A stretch of 64,000 nt of DNA from Morinoia aosen (GCA_030386875.1 CM059575.1:14718293-14782292); one strand, 5' to 3'; positions 23,577-34,639 are shown, numbered from the stretch's first letter. Notes: generated by a model from the sequence alone, not told the origin. A program made the numbers and translations.

Positions 23577-23879
23577 TATATTAATATACCTGCTGTCTAC
23601 AACGCTCCCAATACTTAACATTTATTTAAATTTTATCATAGATATCATTCAGATGATACAAAAAACTTGGCATCCGCTCACTTTTGTATACAAGCAAAAA
23701 AATAGCGGCAAGAAAAATTGAATCTATTTTTCAAGAAAATGCAAGATTTAGCAGTTTATTTAATAAATCTTAGCTAATAATAAATAATTATAACAATATA
23801 CAGTTGTTTCTCGCTTGCTTAGTTGACCGTCTCTCCGTCACGCTGTCAAGGATGCTTAAAAATATGATAATACTTAAAA

Positions 23880-24055
23880 CTCTGATGCGGGTTTCACCAG
23901 TTCACAAGTAGAAGAATTTTTTACCTCGGGAACTATTAGTATGGAAATGTTTGTTCGTCATTCACGACTGGAAGATTTATTCAAGGAAAATATCGAATCC
24001 TGTCATTTTTTACGAGCCGTGTACATTTGCACACAAATATTTTATTATTCATCAA
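23880..24055 (+). repeat. dispersed repeat B, copy 2
   Basis: This is the partner of 22772-22952, about 1.1 kb away in direct orientation. It keeps an uninterrupted run MEMFVRHSRLEDLFKEN that continues for about ten residues, where copy 1 has a one-base deletion. The first half contains an in-frame stop, so neither copy is intact. The family is unknown. Confidence 0.65.
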
Positions 24056-24059
24056 GAGT

Positions 24060-25290
24060 TACTTCTAAGTTCACGAATGACAACGCTGGGATCTGCTGAA
24101 GTTCAACAATATTGTTTCATTGTAAGTCAAAATTAGCAATTTTAAATATTTATCATTTCTTTCTGCACTTCATACCTGATGATCCAGTTGAAGACTACGC
24201 TCTGCTCCGCCTGGTAAAATTTTGTTTGGCCCAGATTAAAGGTCATAGATAAGGTCTATAGGTTTCAATGCTGCTTTGCCCTAAAGAACAAACGCTCAAA
24301 TTCTTTGCGTAACGCTTGTGTTTATTAGCTTTATGGAATATAAATAATCTTCAAAAATGCGATCTGGCAATGTACAGAACAATGCTTAAGAATAGTTCGA
24401 TGGAAACAGAGAAGTAAAAATGGAAGCAAAGTTTGTAAGTGTCCCTGAAAAAATGGCCTATAAATTTTAGATTCTTCTCCAGATTATAATTTAGACATGA
24501 AGCTTTCGTTTGACAGTGAACAAAAGATTCCTTTTCGTAGCAGTCATGTCGAGTTAAATTCCAGCCGCATGGAAAATTTTCGTTCATTTTTGGGCTCCGC
24601 GATAATATCAACTCATGTTTCGTTTGTGTAAAATCGATGATATGAAAACATTGAAACCAAAGTTTTTTTCTCTTCAGTATGCAGATCAACTCTTCAACTG
24701 TAAAAAGTTCAATCTAACTTTAACTTTTATTTGAGGAAAATAACATTTTCAAATAACTCCTTTGGGACCAGGTTTTGACGTTTCGATAATTCGATCGATC
24801 GAACGAATACATAATGTACAAGATTTGATATTCATTACATACTTTTTCCAATTCTAAATTGCAACACATAAAAAACAGGACATATTTTGATCGCAATAAT
24901 GTGTGTCGTAAAGTGTCAGGGCACGTTCTTCTGTGTCATATAACACAGCACGGCCAGTGCCTCCTGTGCCTCCGGGTCTGGTCCCGGACTTGGTGGCATG
25001 ACGGGGACGTCTCACTGCTGGTCATGGCAGCGGCATCAATTTTGAAGGAATCCAATGAAAGTAAATGATTAGCTCCGTATGATTCCCAGCAGAACTTTGC
25101 CGACTTAATGTGCGACCGATCAAAATTTACACATATGGTTTGGAAAGACTTGTGTTATCCTAAGATATACTTTTTGGTCTATTTGGTAAGTAATTTTTTA
25201 TTTATATGTGTTTTAAAAGAGGAATGGCTGACGGAACGATGCAGTGCTTGAAAGATCGAGGCTGTTGCCTTGGCAGACTTCAAAGAAAGC
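24060..25290. other. no gene recognised
   Basis: The minus-strand frame 24351-24689 (112 codons) shows no known motif. A moderately GC-rich bit at 24940-25040 stands out only slightly. Confidence 0.4.
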
Positions 25291-25484
25291 TTTTGTTGTA
25301 AATGCTTTCGTTGTAAATGCTTTTGTTGTAAATGCTTTCGTTGTAAATGCTTTTGTTGTAAATGCTTTTGTTGTAAATGCTTTTGTTGTAAATGCTTTTG
25401 TTGTAAATGTTTCTGTTGTTAGTGCATTTTGTTGTAAATGCTTTTGTTGTAAATGCATTTTGTTGTAAATGCTTTTGTTGCTTC
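25291..25484. repeat. 15-bp minisatellite, array A (about 13 copies)
   Basis: Head-to-tail copies of TGCTTTTGTTGTAAA, with variants TGCTTTCGTTGTAAA and a 16-bp form TGCATTTTGTTGTAAA. The same unit forms array B at 27075-27905 in the same orientation. As 15 is divisible by three, frames read as NAFVV or KAFTT repeats; these are artefacts of the unit. Confidence 0.95.
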
Positions 25485-26140
25485 TTGACTATAACCTGAT
25501 TTTTCTTAAAAATTTCTGTGAAGAAATTAAAAAACAGCTCATTTTTATGTTTTTCAAAGTCTTCTCTTCCTTTTAGTTATTTTTTGCGAAAAATTTCTTA
25601 GGATTACAGTGAGCTCAGCTGTCATTTTCTGTGTAGTAGATGGTAGGTTGCTTCTTTCTTTTATCTTATATATGTCTTTTTTTTCTAATATTTTATTTTC
25701 AATAAGTATATATATGAATATGTGTGTGTACGTGTGTAGGTATATATATGTATCTACATAAATAGATATACATGTTTCTATTTAATTTCTTTACGCAAAA
25801 ACCATTCGGTTAATAAATTTTATTGCAATAGCGAAATGATTCAAAAATAGATCTATCACTTCCCCAGAGGGCGTTTCTGTGAATCGGAGTAATGTCATAT
25901 ATGATTAATGAAATAAAGTGCAATTTGAGCATATGAATCGTAGTAAAATTATATTTCTGTCCGTATGTTGTACAAGCTATGAATTTTGATATTGAATATA
26001 TGTTTGTTTACCCATTTCTATCAATATTTTGTAGATATTTGTCAATCATGAGAGGTAACCGGCTTACACTGTATCTCTATTTTATCCCATGTACCTATGT
26101 CCGCATGATGTGGTGAATATTCATTAAGAATAGGTTTTTG
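25485..26140. other. AT-rich, microsatellite-like TA/TG runs
   Basis: Around 25690-25775 there are interrupted TATATATG, GTGTGTGTACG and TATATATGTATC runs. No gene was recognised. Confidence 0.5.
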
Positions 26141-26411
26141 TGCTCGTCATGCCGTGAGACTAGCGAACTTGCCTCCGTCCAGGCAGACCCTGGTTCGAGT
26201 CCCGGCGCTGTTGGCGATTTTCTCTGTTGGGTATAGGGGAAAAATTCCAAGCACAATACCCCACTCTACCCAGGTGTCTGAAATGGGTACCGATCTTGAC
26301 CGGGGGAAAGCGTAATGGCGTCCTGGCGTTAGTTATAAGGCATTTGAAAATCCAATGTATAAGGTGATATGTATCAGGCTTGAAATTGGAAATAAAGCAT
26401 CCGTAGATGCC
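26141..26411 (+). mobile_element. tRNA-derived SINE, copy 3
   Basis: The B box is TGGTTCGAGTCCCGG (about 26191-26205). The A-box region is more diverged (GTGAGACTAGCGAACTTGCC). The body keeps CCACTCTACCCAGGTGTCTG and AAATGGGTACCG, and the 3' end TTGGAAATAAAGCATCC. A short ATTATTATTTATTTATTT tail follows. It sits between the two 15-bp arrays. Confidence 0.87.
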
Positions 26412-26540
26412 TTCATTATTATTTATTTATTTAATATCGAGAAGATATGAAATATGTTTTTGGTGGTGATAGGGCTTTGCATATTTTTAGGGCATATTTT
26501 TCATTTCTCATTCAACTACCCTTGACAGAGATAGACTATT

Positions 26541-26968
26541 GGCAAGCCACGTGTGGTATGTCTATTAGTGCGCCTCGTACATTTTGTCTATTAATATGCC
26601 TCGTATGGTCTATCTATTTTGTACACCTCTGATAGCTTGTCTATTAGTACACCTCGTATAGTTTGCCTATAATTATTATGCCTCGTATGGCTTATCTATT
26701 TGTACACCTCGGATGGTTTGTCAATTAGTACTCCTAGTATAGAACTTTTGTTAGACTACTAGCACACCACGAATGGTTTGTCTATTAGTACGCCTCGTAT
26801 ATTTTGTCAATTAATATGCCTCGTATGGTCTATCTACTTGTACACCTCTGACAGTTTGTCTATTAGTACACCGGCCTCGTATAGTTTGTCTATTATTATG
26901 CCTCGTATGGCTCATCTACTTGTACACCTCGGATGGTTTGTCAATTAGTACTCCTCGTATGGAACATT
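26541..26968. repeat. two 220-bp blocks built of roughly 26-bp subrepeats
   Basis: Block 1 (26541-26755) and block 2 (26761-26968) align at an offset of 220 bp with few differences. Each is made of degenerate subunits resembling TCTATTAGTACACCTCGTAT followed by GGTTTG, of 22 to 31 bp. The subunits within a block are far more different from one another than block 1 is from block 2. An old short-unit array therefore decayed and was later duplicated as a larger unit. Confidence 0.85.
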
Positions 26969-27074
26969 TGTTTTAGGATGCCCTATATTTAAGAAACTTT
27001 TAAAAGCCAATATGTTGGCATGTATCTCATGTGACAATTTGGAAATAAACATTTTTTCTTTTCTTTTTTCTTTT

Positions 27075-27905
27075 CTAAATGCTTTTGTTGTAAATGCTTT
27101 TGTTGTAAATGCTTTTGTTGTAAATGCTTTTGTTGTAAATGCTTTTGTTGTAAATGCTTTTGTTGTAAATGCTTTTGTTGTAAATGCTTTTGTTGTAAAT
27201 GCTTTTGTTGTAAATGATTTTGTTGTAAATGCTTTTGTTGTAAATTCTTCTGTTGTAAATACATTTTGTTGTAAATGCTTTTGTTGTAAATGCATTTTGT
27301 TGTAAATGCTTTTGTTGTAAATACATTTTGTTGTAAATGCTTTTGTTGTAAATGCATTTTGTTGTAAATGCTTTTGTTGTAAATGCTTTTGCTGTAAATG
27401 CTTTTGCTGTAAATGCTTCTGTTGTAAATGCATTTTGTTGTAAATGCTTCTGTTGTAAATGCATTTTGTTGTAAATGCTTTTGTTGTAAATTCTTCTGTT
27501 GTAAATACATTTTGTTGTAAATGCTTTTGTTGTAAATGCATTTTGTTGTAAATGCTTTTGTTGTAAATGCTTTTGCTGTAAATGCTTTTGCTGTAAATGC
27601 TTTTGTTGTAAATGCATTTTGTTGTAAATGCTTTTGTTGTAAATGCTTTTGCTGTAAATGCTTTTGTTGTAAATGCTTTTGCTGTAAATGCTTCTGTTGT
27701 AAATGCATTTTGTTGTAAATGCTTTTGTTGTAAATTCTTCTGTTGTAAATACATTTTGTTGTAAATGCTTTTGTTGTAAATGCATTTTGTTGTAAATGCT
27801 TTTGTTGTAAATGCTTTTGCTGTAAATGCTTTTGCTGTAAATGCTTCTGTTGTAAATGCATTTTGTTGTAAATGCTTCTGTTGTAAATGCATTTTGTTGT
27901 AAAAT
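27075..27905. repeat. 15/16-bp minisatellite, array B, with about 245-bp higher-order repeat
   Basis: More than 50 copies of TGCTTTTGTTGTAAA and its variants (TGCATTTTGTTGTAAA, TGCTTCTGTTGTAAA, TGCTTTTGCTGTAAA, TACATTTTGTTGTAAA, TTCTTCTGTTGTAAA). The rare variant TTCTTCTGTTGTAAA occurs at 27245, 27491 and 27735, each time followed by TACATTTTG and the same order of later variants. This gives a higher-order period of 244-246 bp. The first part (27075-27235) is almost pure 15-mers without this order. A pyrimidine tract (27050-27074) precedes the array, and degraded copies trail to about 27950. Minus-strand frames of about 300 codons are artefacts. Confidence 0.95.
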
Positions 27906-27949
27906 TGCTTCTTGTTTTAAATGCAATTTTTGATAACTCCTTGTTGTGT

Positions 27950-28375
27950 TAAATCAATATGAGAAGGAAAATGATGTAAAGAAGTCCTACTTCATGTGAC
28001 CCACATGCCTTAGCGATAAAATGAGGACTCCGACCCACTGCTGTTACAAGAAAATGCACGAGTACAATATTTCCTTAGCTTAAATACTGCCATCTAATCA
28101 CGAGTGCTGATGCAGTGATCAAACAATCTCGATTACACATTTATTCTCGAACGTATCAGGAATACACGTAGAAAATTCACCGTTTTTATTCTTTCTTTGG
28201 CTGAAAAAGTATCGCTGCAAGTCTCCTAGAATTTCTCAAAAGCAGGTTAACTTTGTTCTGAGGGAAATCCTTGATAGAATCACTAATGGTGCGAAATTCC
28301 CGACCACGACTGTGACGTCACGATTTCATGAGCAGCCGAGAGCCGTAGGTTCTCTACGACTCTAAGAACACAGAC
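27950..28375. other. no feature recognised
   Basis: Nothing was recognised beyond trailing degenerate 15-bp units. TGTGACGTCACGA, containing a palindromic TGACGTCA, lies near 28310. Confidence 0.4.
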
Positions 28376-28449
28376 TTTATTTTCCATGTACAGTGAGGTA
28401 AATCATAATTTTAAATAGTGCAAAAATTAATTTAATAATGGTTCGAGAT
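28376..28449 (+). repeat. 75-bp direct repeat, copy 1
   Basis: The segment TTTATTTTCCATGTACAGTG through GGTTCGAGAT is repeated at 30020-30094 with about five changes. The copies are in direct orientation 1.64 kb apart. The flanks differ on both sides. Confidence 0.9.
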
Positions 28450-30019
28450 TAGTGACACACACGAGCGTTTTACTTCTGACGTGGTGTAAGCATGCGGTAT
28501 TTGGCAGGAAAGTTTCCCACACTCAGATTATCTGAGCTAAGATAAGGAAAAACAGTAAATATCTTCAAGTTTCTTAAGACGGAATAGATAAATTTAGAAT
28601 CCTCAAATCCATTGATTTTGACTGGTATAATTTGATTTGAATTTCTTAATCATCTGATGATAGTTTCTTGAATGGCGTTTCCGGGTCTGTCAAAACGTGA
28701 CTTGCACTTCTATTTTACTGAATTAGACGTGATTCTTTGGTTTAAGAGCCATCTGAAGAACAAAGGCTGTTGTTCATGAAATGCTTTGTTGCTAAAAGTC
28801 TTGAGAGAAATTTTTCATAGAGAATTCCATTTTGCGCGTTAGATTTTTCTTTGATTTCCTTAAATGAATTTTTGAAAGATAATGCTCTAATCGTGCCACT
28901 GATAGCTCTCCGAAGCACCATTCCTTCGCGCAGTTCATACGAGATGACCGCCAGGTTCTCGTTTCAGTACATCATACTGGAGTTATTATGCCACTAAAAC
29001 TATCCACAATGTTTTCCTCGAGAAATTTCGTGAAATTTTTCCAGTCTTCACGTAAAATTGGTTGTTGGTGAGAAGGTAATGTATGAGAACGCTACTGGTG
29101 TACGTAGCTGACGCTTGTGCTGCAAGACGACTGGCGTGCCTCGATAATGAGTGATATCACGACAGAAGTTATGTGTTTCATTTTAAGAGAGTTTAAAAAT
29201 GCGGACTCATATATGGCTTTATTGTATAAAGAATTAAAGTGAAGTTTTCATTCAGCTAGGAACCACTGTACTCCGGGTAAAATAAGTTGAAGTACGATTT
29301 AGTATATGCACTTTGAACAATTCAAATCTTTATTGCATTAATTTCAAAGACTGTATTGCTCATTTGGCTTTAAAGCTCCCTTAACGTAAATGAATTTTTA
29401 CTCCACAATTTTCCTGTACCTTTTTGTTGATATAAAACCTAGCCAGACTGAACTCGCCAAAACAAAATGCACTTCGAGCCTGTAAATGCAGTTACCCAAG
29501 CACAGACCATATCAACCAAAACTGATTTTCGATTTTAACCCAGGTAATATATTGAGGTTATAGGTTATATAGGAGCTTAATGACGTTCATTTTATTACGA
29601 AAACTTGCTGCTAAGCACAAACAATTAGCTATCATTGACAGTTTGAATTTCGATGTGATTTAAGAATTTAAATAAGTGCAATAATGACCGTAATTTACCA
29701 CCTATTTTCGTTCTGTGCATCCTTTTTATTTCAGTAGTACCATTTAGCATCGGATTTATTTAGATACTATAGGATTTGTCATCAAGAGCAGTGGGGGAAG
29801 TATAAAATTATCATCTGTGGCAGTTTGTGCCTAATTTCGAAAATAAGAGAATCGATTAACTTCAGCACGCATTAACATCTATCATTCTAATTTCGAACTA
29901 GAAATATTTGTTGAAAATAGCGGTCACTACGGATCACGAAAACAGGAGTTTTGTTGCAATCAAATAAAGACAGGCTTGAAAAGCATTTCGCTCCTGTCAA
30001 ATTTGAGTAAACTAAGTAG
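28450..30019. other. unique sequence between 75-bp direct repeats
   Basis: No coding frame, transposase or RT motif was recognised in this 1.57 kb. The 75-bp repeats that bound it are shorter than usual LTRs and lack TG...CA ends, so I do not call it an LTR element. Confidence 0.4.
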
Positions 30020-30094
30020 TTTATTTTCCATGTAGAGTGAGGGAAATCATGAATTTAAATAGTGCAAAAAATTAATTTAATAATGGTTCGAGAT
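30020..30094 (+). repeat. 75-bp direct repeat, copy 2
   Basis: Partner of 28376-28449. It carries TTTATTTTCCATGTAGAGTG and ends GGTTCGAGAT, and has an extra A in the A run. Sequence after the repeat is unrelated to that after copy 1. Confidence 0.9.
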
Positions 30095-30200
30095 GCATAT
30101 ATCATTATTATATATAACGTTTCGCTGACGTTTTATGTATGACATATTCGATGTTTCTCATGCAGTTTTTCAATTCTATGTTCAGTGTGAATCCTGAAGA

Positions 30201-30298
30201 ATATAAATATATATGAATATATATAAATATATATAAATATATATAAATATATATAAATATATATAAATATATATAAATATATATAAATATATATAAAT
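30201..30298. repeat. 10-bp microsatellite (ATATAAATAT)n
   Basis: About ten near-perfect copies of ATATAAATAT; one early unit reads ATATGAATAT. Reading frames of IYI/YIF residues across it are artefacts. Confidence 0.97.
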
Positions 30299-30540
30299 GT
30301 AAACTTTCAAAATTAGCAAAAATATATATTGACACAAACCAGTTACCATTTGAAACATTATCCTTCTTTAAATAACAAAATCACCAGATAATTTTTAAAA
30401 TCCAAGCTGAAAATGGTATTTAGATTTCATGTGAAACAGATTTTAAACATATTTTTTTGTGGTTAGGGAGCCTCAAACTAACTTACTATCACTAAACCAG
30501 TTTTTTGATAAAATTGTAGTTCTCTTATATTGAGTACCGA

Positions 30541-31682
30541 AAAAGTTAAGGTGGTGTAAGTTTATTAGGAGATTTTAGGGTTCGTATTACATTAGAAGTT
30601 TATGTAACAACTCTCAAAAATGCCCATGCAAAAGGACGGCATAATGTGAAAGATGTACAAGATCAAAATATTTCTGCGCACGTTGAAAAAATGGACGTAC
30701 GAAATAATCGTATTCTCCTAAATCAGCTTTCGAACACCATAGAGGTCATAATGAAGTAATGGAAGACAACTTGAACAAAGGAAAATTTCCCAAGATTAGG
30801 TACACCTGAATGATTTCAGCAAGAAGTTCTCATACATATCACGAGTGTAAAAACTACTTCATTTGTGATAAGAAACCAACTCCAAAATATTCTCAGTGCT
30901 GTTGGAATACATTCCTGTAAGAGAATAATTAGTAAAGAACTTCAGCGGAAAGAACTCAAATCCCGAGTTCCTAGCAAGATCCGATTCCTGACGAAATGTC
31001 CCTCGAAATCAAGATTGCAGTTTGCAAAGTAAATTTGGAGCAGGATTAGAATTTTTGTGCAAACTCAATTCTGTGGTGTCGAGGAAATGAGATGGAGCGT
31101 TGAGACCACAATGAGACCGATCAATTTTGAAGAATAAATGTAACAGTCTACGCTCAGAACACCATCCCAACTTTGAAACATGCTGAAGAGACCATAATGG
31201 TATGAAATTGCTGTAAATTTAATCGCACTGGAAAATTAAAAATTATTAAAAACCATGGCTAACACTAAGTATCGCAAGATTTTGGAAGGCCATTTGCGAA
31301 ATTCTACTTGGACACTGGATATTAGATCTGAATGGCTGTTTCAACAGGACAATGATCGCAAGCACACCGCCGAAGAATTTCGTGAATGGTTCCAAAGCAA
31401 CAATAGCAAGGCTTAATTAGGCAGGGGATTTGAACCCTTTTGGAAGTCTATGGAGAAAACTCTCGATTCAGATTTACGCAAGATGACCGATGAACCTCAA
31501 TGAATTGAAAATGTTTGCCAAAAGAATAATGGCCTGTGATTTCACTGGAACCTTGCCAGAATCTTAGTAAAAACAATAGGAATCGGCTAGAAGGTGCAAG
31601 TGCAAATGATAACGATGGAATTTAATATTAGTCAAATTTTTTTCAAGCGTCCGAATGTATTTTACACCACTTATTTTGTTAA
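30541..31682 (+). mobile_element. degenerate Tc1-like DNA transposon
   Basis: End remnants AAAAGTTAAGGTGGTGTAAG (from 30541) and its imperfect inverted partner TTTACACCACTTATTTTGTT (to about 31682) bound roughly 1.14 kb. This is the length of a Tc1-type element with one transposase gene. Between them, plus-strand frames interrupted by stops and shifts carry transposase pieces in the right order. These are a helix-turn-helix-like part near 30860-30990, PTLKHAEETIMV (compare PTVKHGGGSIMVWG) near 31170, and WLFQQDNDRKHTAEEFREWF near 31335-31395. The element is dead. A relic TIR pattern TGGTGTAA is shared at both ends. Confidence 0.85.
30860..31560 (+). pseudogene. Tc1-family transposase pseudogene
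   Basis: Tc1 transposases bind terminal repeats through paired helix-turn-helix domains and cut with a DDE catalytic triad. The surviving pieces are a segment ending in KELQRKELKSRVPSK (end of the DNA-binding half), the PTLKHAEETIMV block, and the second catalytic aspartate in QQDNDRKHTAEEF. Downstream, KALIRQGI-type sequence in a shifted frame stands where SPDLNPIENLW is expected. Several in-frame stops (for example after TIMV) and shifts make it non-functional. Confidence 0.82.
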
Positions 31683-31689
31683 GTTGTAA

Positions 31690-34437
31690 ATAGATATTGA
31701 GTACACCACAGATATTTAATTATTTTCCTTAATTAAGAGTATTCGAGTTATTGGCATATTTGTGTAGCTGTCACTGTTACGTCTTTCATAAATGCTGACA
31801 AAAAAGTTTTTTCGGTTCAAATACTTGCTTCACTTCACTGCACAAATCGGTAAATAAAAACTTTCTGATTTATAACATTTTCTGTGCGAATATTATTTTT
31901 CTAGTACGATTTTGGGAAGGAACTTTCCAATCATTCGATCACTCGTTGAAATATATTTTGCTTTTTTGATACTACTCTTATTCGTTATTTGCAGCGTAGG
32001 AGTTTTCCCAACAGTATTTTTCGGATTTATCCTCAAGACACCAGAAAAGTCCTCCGTGAGGAATTTTTTCCCCTCGAGCATAAACAAATTCAAATCTAAA
32101 AAGTTGTGATCCAGAAGCTCAGTTCCTAAGTTACAGATAAATCACTCGCGCTTTGAACTCTTTTTCTCGGAAAATCCGGATCCAGAAGACTTTCAAAAGT
32201 TTCAACTGTTTTTCCGCGCTGCTTAGGGGGCCACTATAGATGGAGAAATTTTAAACATTTAGCCTGTCGTGCTGCGTAAGATGTTCCAGATTTTCAAATA
32301 CCTCACAGTTAACACTACAGCTTGAAGTCCGTCATAAGGAGCGGCCGAAATATTAATTCTGAAAATACTGAACTCGGTAAATTCTCAGATTTTAAAATAA
32401 TTCCAAAATGACGTAAAGCCTAAACTTGATTGATTCGCCATGCGGGCACAAATAAAAATTGACCCGAATGTGTGCGTGGGAAAATGAGGATTAACTTGCG
32501 ATTTGAATGTTAAATATTGTTGTAGGGTGTTATAATTAGATTTTTATTACAGAAAAGTCTAATAGTCAATTGATGACGAGGGCAGGCGTGAGCTGTAGCC
32601 CACGATGCGTGGGTGTGAGGAGGCTCTGTGGCGGCTCCAGCGAGGTGAGAGCCTACGGTAATGTGCCACTCTGTTATGCAGGAAAAAAATGCAGCTTGAT
32701 AAAGGTACATGACTAGTAAGTTAAAAACCTGTAATTCACATTTTTGCGCCAGCAAAGCACAATTAGTCCTTTCTCTACTTCGATTTTTCTTTAGTTTAGT
32801 ACTATGTCGTTTTATAAATTCGTTTTCCCCCATTGCGAAAGGGATTCCAACTGAGAGACTGTCGCATGATGGAATCCAATATGAATTTTGGCTAACAGAT
32901 ATCATCAATACACGTACACCACCGCCGAATTTATAGCATTAATGACCGACTGATTTTTCCTGCAAACTTTTCCAGATGAAAGCAGAAAAACATTTTACTT
33001 AGACTAGGTCATTACATCGAGCATTTTCGTTTCGTAAGAAAAGATGATAACTATGTAGCAAACCTCCTATAACAAGTCCGAACGGAAAGAAATTTTATAG
33101 GCTTGAGGTCAGTGAACTTTCTAGTATACTAAACAACAATTGTGAATAGAATGCCATATCTGAAATATCGCGTGCTACTGAAATCCATTACGTCAGTCCA
33201 AGCTGCAACTAACACAAGGAACCGCACACTTACAACCACACAACCTGTAGTTAGACCTGATTATTAGGGTTCGTCTCTCGTGTTGAAATGCAAACGCATT
33301 CCAATCTCGTCAAGTGCCCGCAGCCAAAACACGGCAAGACTTTGATATGAGCGCCTTTTTCGCGTCTTTTAACTGTTCCGTCTGTGAGTGGTAAGGAAGG
33401 GTATGAGTGTCAGAACTCAATGCGGAACTGAAATTAAGAACTCACACACTGCTTTCTATTTTTCTACGTAAAAATGTTTAATTTAGTAAAGAATGTTCAT
33501 GCCAGATACAACATTGTCTAATCCACCAATCAACGGTGTCGCGCACCATTGCGAGGAATAATTATGCGCAAGCGCTTTAAATAACCCTCAAGTTTTGGCT
33601 ACAAACAAAAAAATTAGGTATAATTATTCTTTGTTTTTTGTCATCTAGTAAGTAAATTAGGATGTTGATAAATTCTAACGTGAAGCGGTTTGCTTCCGTG
33701 CAGGTGTATCAGGGTATTCAAAATGGGCTTTTAAGATGAACGAATAGAATTCATTGACGCGAGTTTAATGAAAACAGAGATATTGTACAGTTCATTCAGT
33801 AACCTGCAGTTGAAAGCAAGAAAAAAACTAACAATTGGCTATAATTTCGATTAAATTCAGTTTTAGACTATTTTGCTTCTATGAACTTCAACTGTTGTGA
33901 GCGAATATACACTTTGTGATGTTTTTTGAAATAAATTAAAATTTATGGTCCAACTGCGTACAACTGCAATATCGAATTGAGATTCAGTGAAATAACAGCC
34001 GGTAATTTCTATTTGACGATGACAAACTAGAAAATGAGTTCTTTGGATACATTTAGCATCTACTAGGTAACGTAACAAGTACACTTTTGTCAAGTTTGGC
34101 CAGCCTTGTCCGGCCAAGCGCCTCATTTCTCCACCGGAAGTCCTGCCCTGGGGACACTCACGGTCATGTATCTGCGCGACTGAACACGAAATTTGTATTT
34201 GCCTTATGTATACTGACACTCTTAGTGTCATGAGATCAGTATCAAATCAGTTTTGTACCTTGTACAATCACAGTGGTTTAATTGAACGTTCAAAATTTCG
34301 TATAATATTATTTCAAGGTTCAATCGTTTAGATCAGTTCGTAATCTGATTCAACACCCGGATTCATGAGGGTCTCCATTGGAGAGCCATATTAAGGGTTC
34401 TTCTACCATTAACCTTTCAAATTATTCAATGCCTTAG
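31690..34437. other. no gene recognised
   Basis: The minus-strand frames 32510-32908 (132 codons) and 33863-34231 (122 codons) are the longest. Neither shows a domain or compositional signal I recognise, and both are likely chance. Confidence 0.4.
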
Positions 34438-34632
34438 ATGGCGGTCGCTGACGACCCAAAAGAGCTTTCTGAAAGTGACTTGCTGGCTCACAACACCCAT
34501 GCATATGTTTCTGGTCCTCCACCCCCGGCCGCCGTGAGGGCTATACCGTTGACGCCTAGCGTCGAGCATGGGTCCCACAGGGCTTCTTTTAAGGTCCTCT
34601 GGAGCAATTTTGGCAGACAGCTTTGCCATCTT
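34438..34632 (+). other. GC-richer segment with unrecognised short ORF
   Basis: A plus-strand frame from an ATG at 34438 encodes 65 residues with the start MAVADDPKELSESDLLAHN and a proline run (SGPPPPAAVRAIPLTP). Its composition is less AT-rich than the flanks and looks more protein-like than most frames here. The minus strand is also open across the same span, which weakens the case. No family was recognised. It could be an exon or a retroelement fragment. Confidence 0.2.
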
Positions 34633-34639
34633 TAGTAAT

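Noticed and set aside
26945-27926. ORFs of about 300 codons with HLQQK, AFTTK and IYNKS repeats
   Set aside because: All three minus-strand frames are open through the same 15-bp array; no frame is favoured.
28376-30094. LTR retrotransposon bounded by 75-bp direct repeats
   Set aside because: The repeats are too short, lack TG...CA ends, and no gag, pol, primer-binding site or polypurine tract was seen between them.
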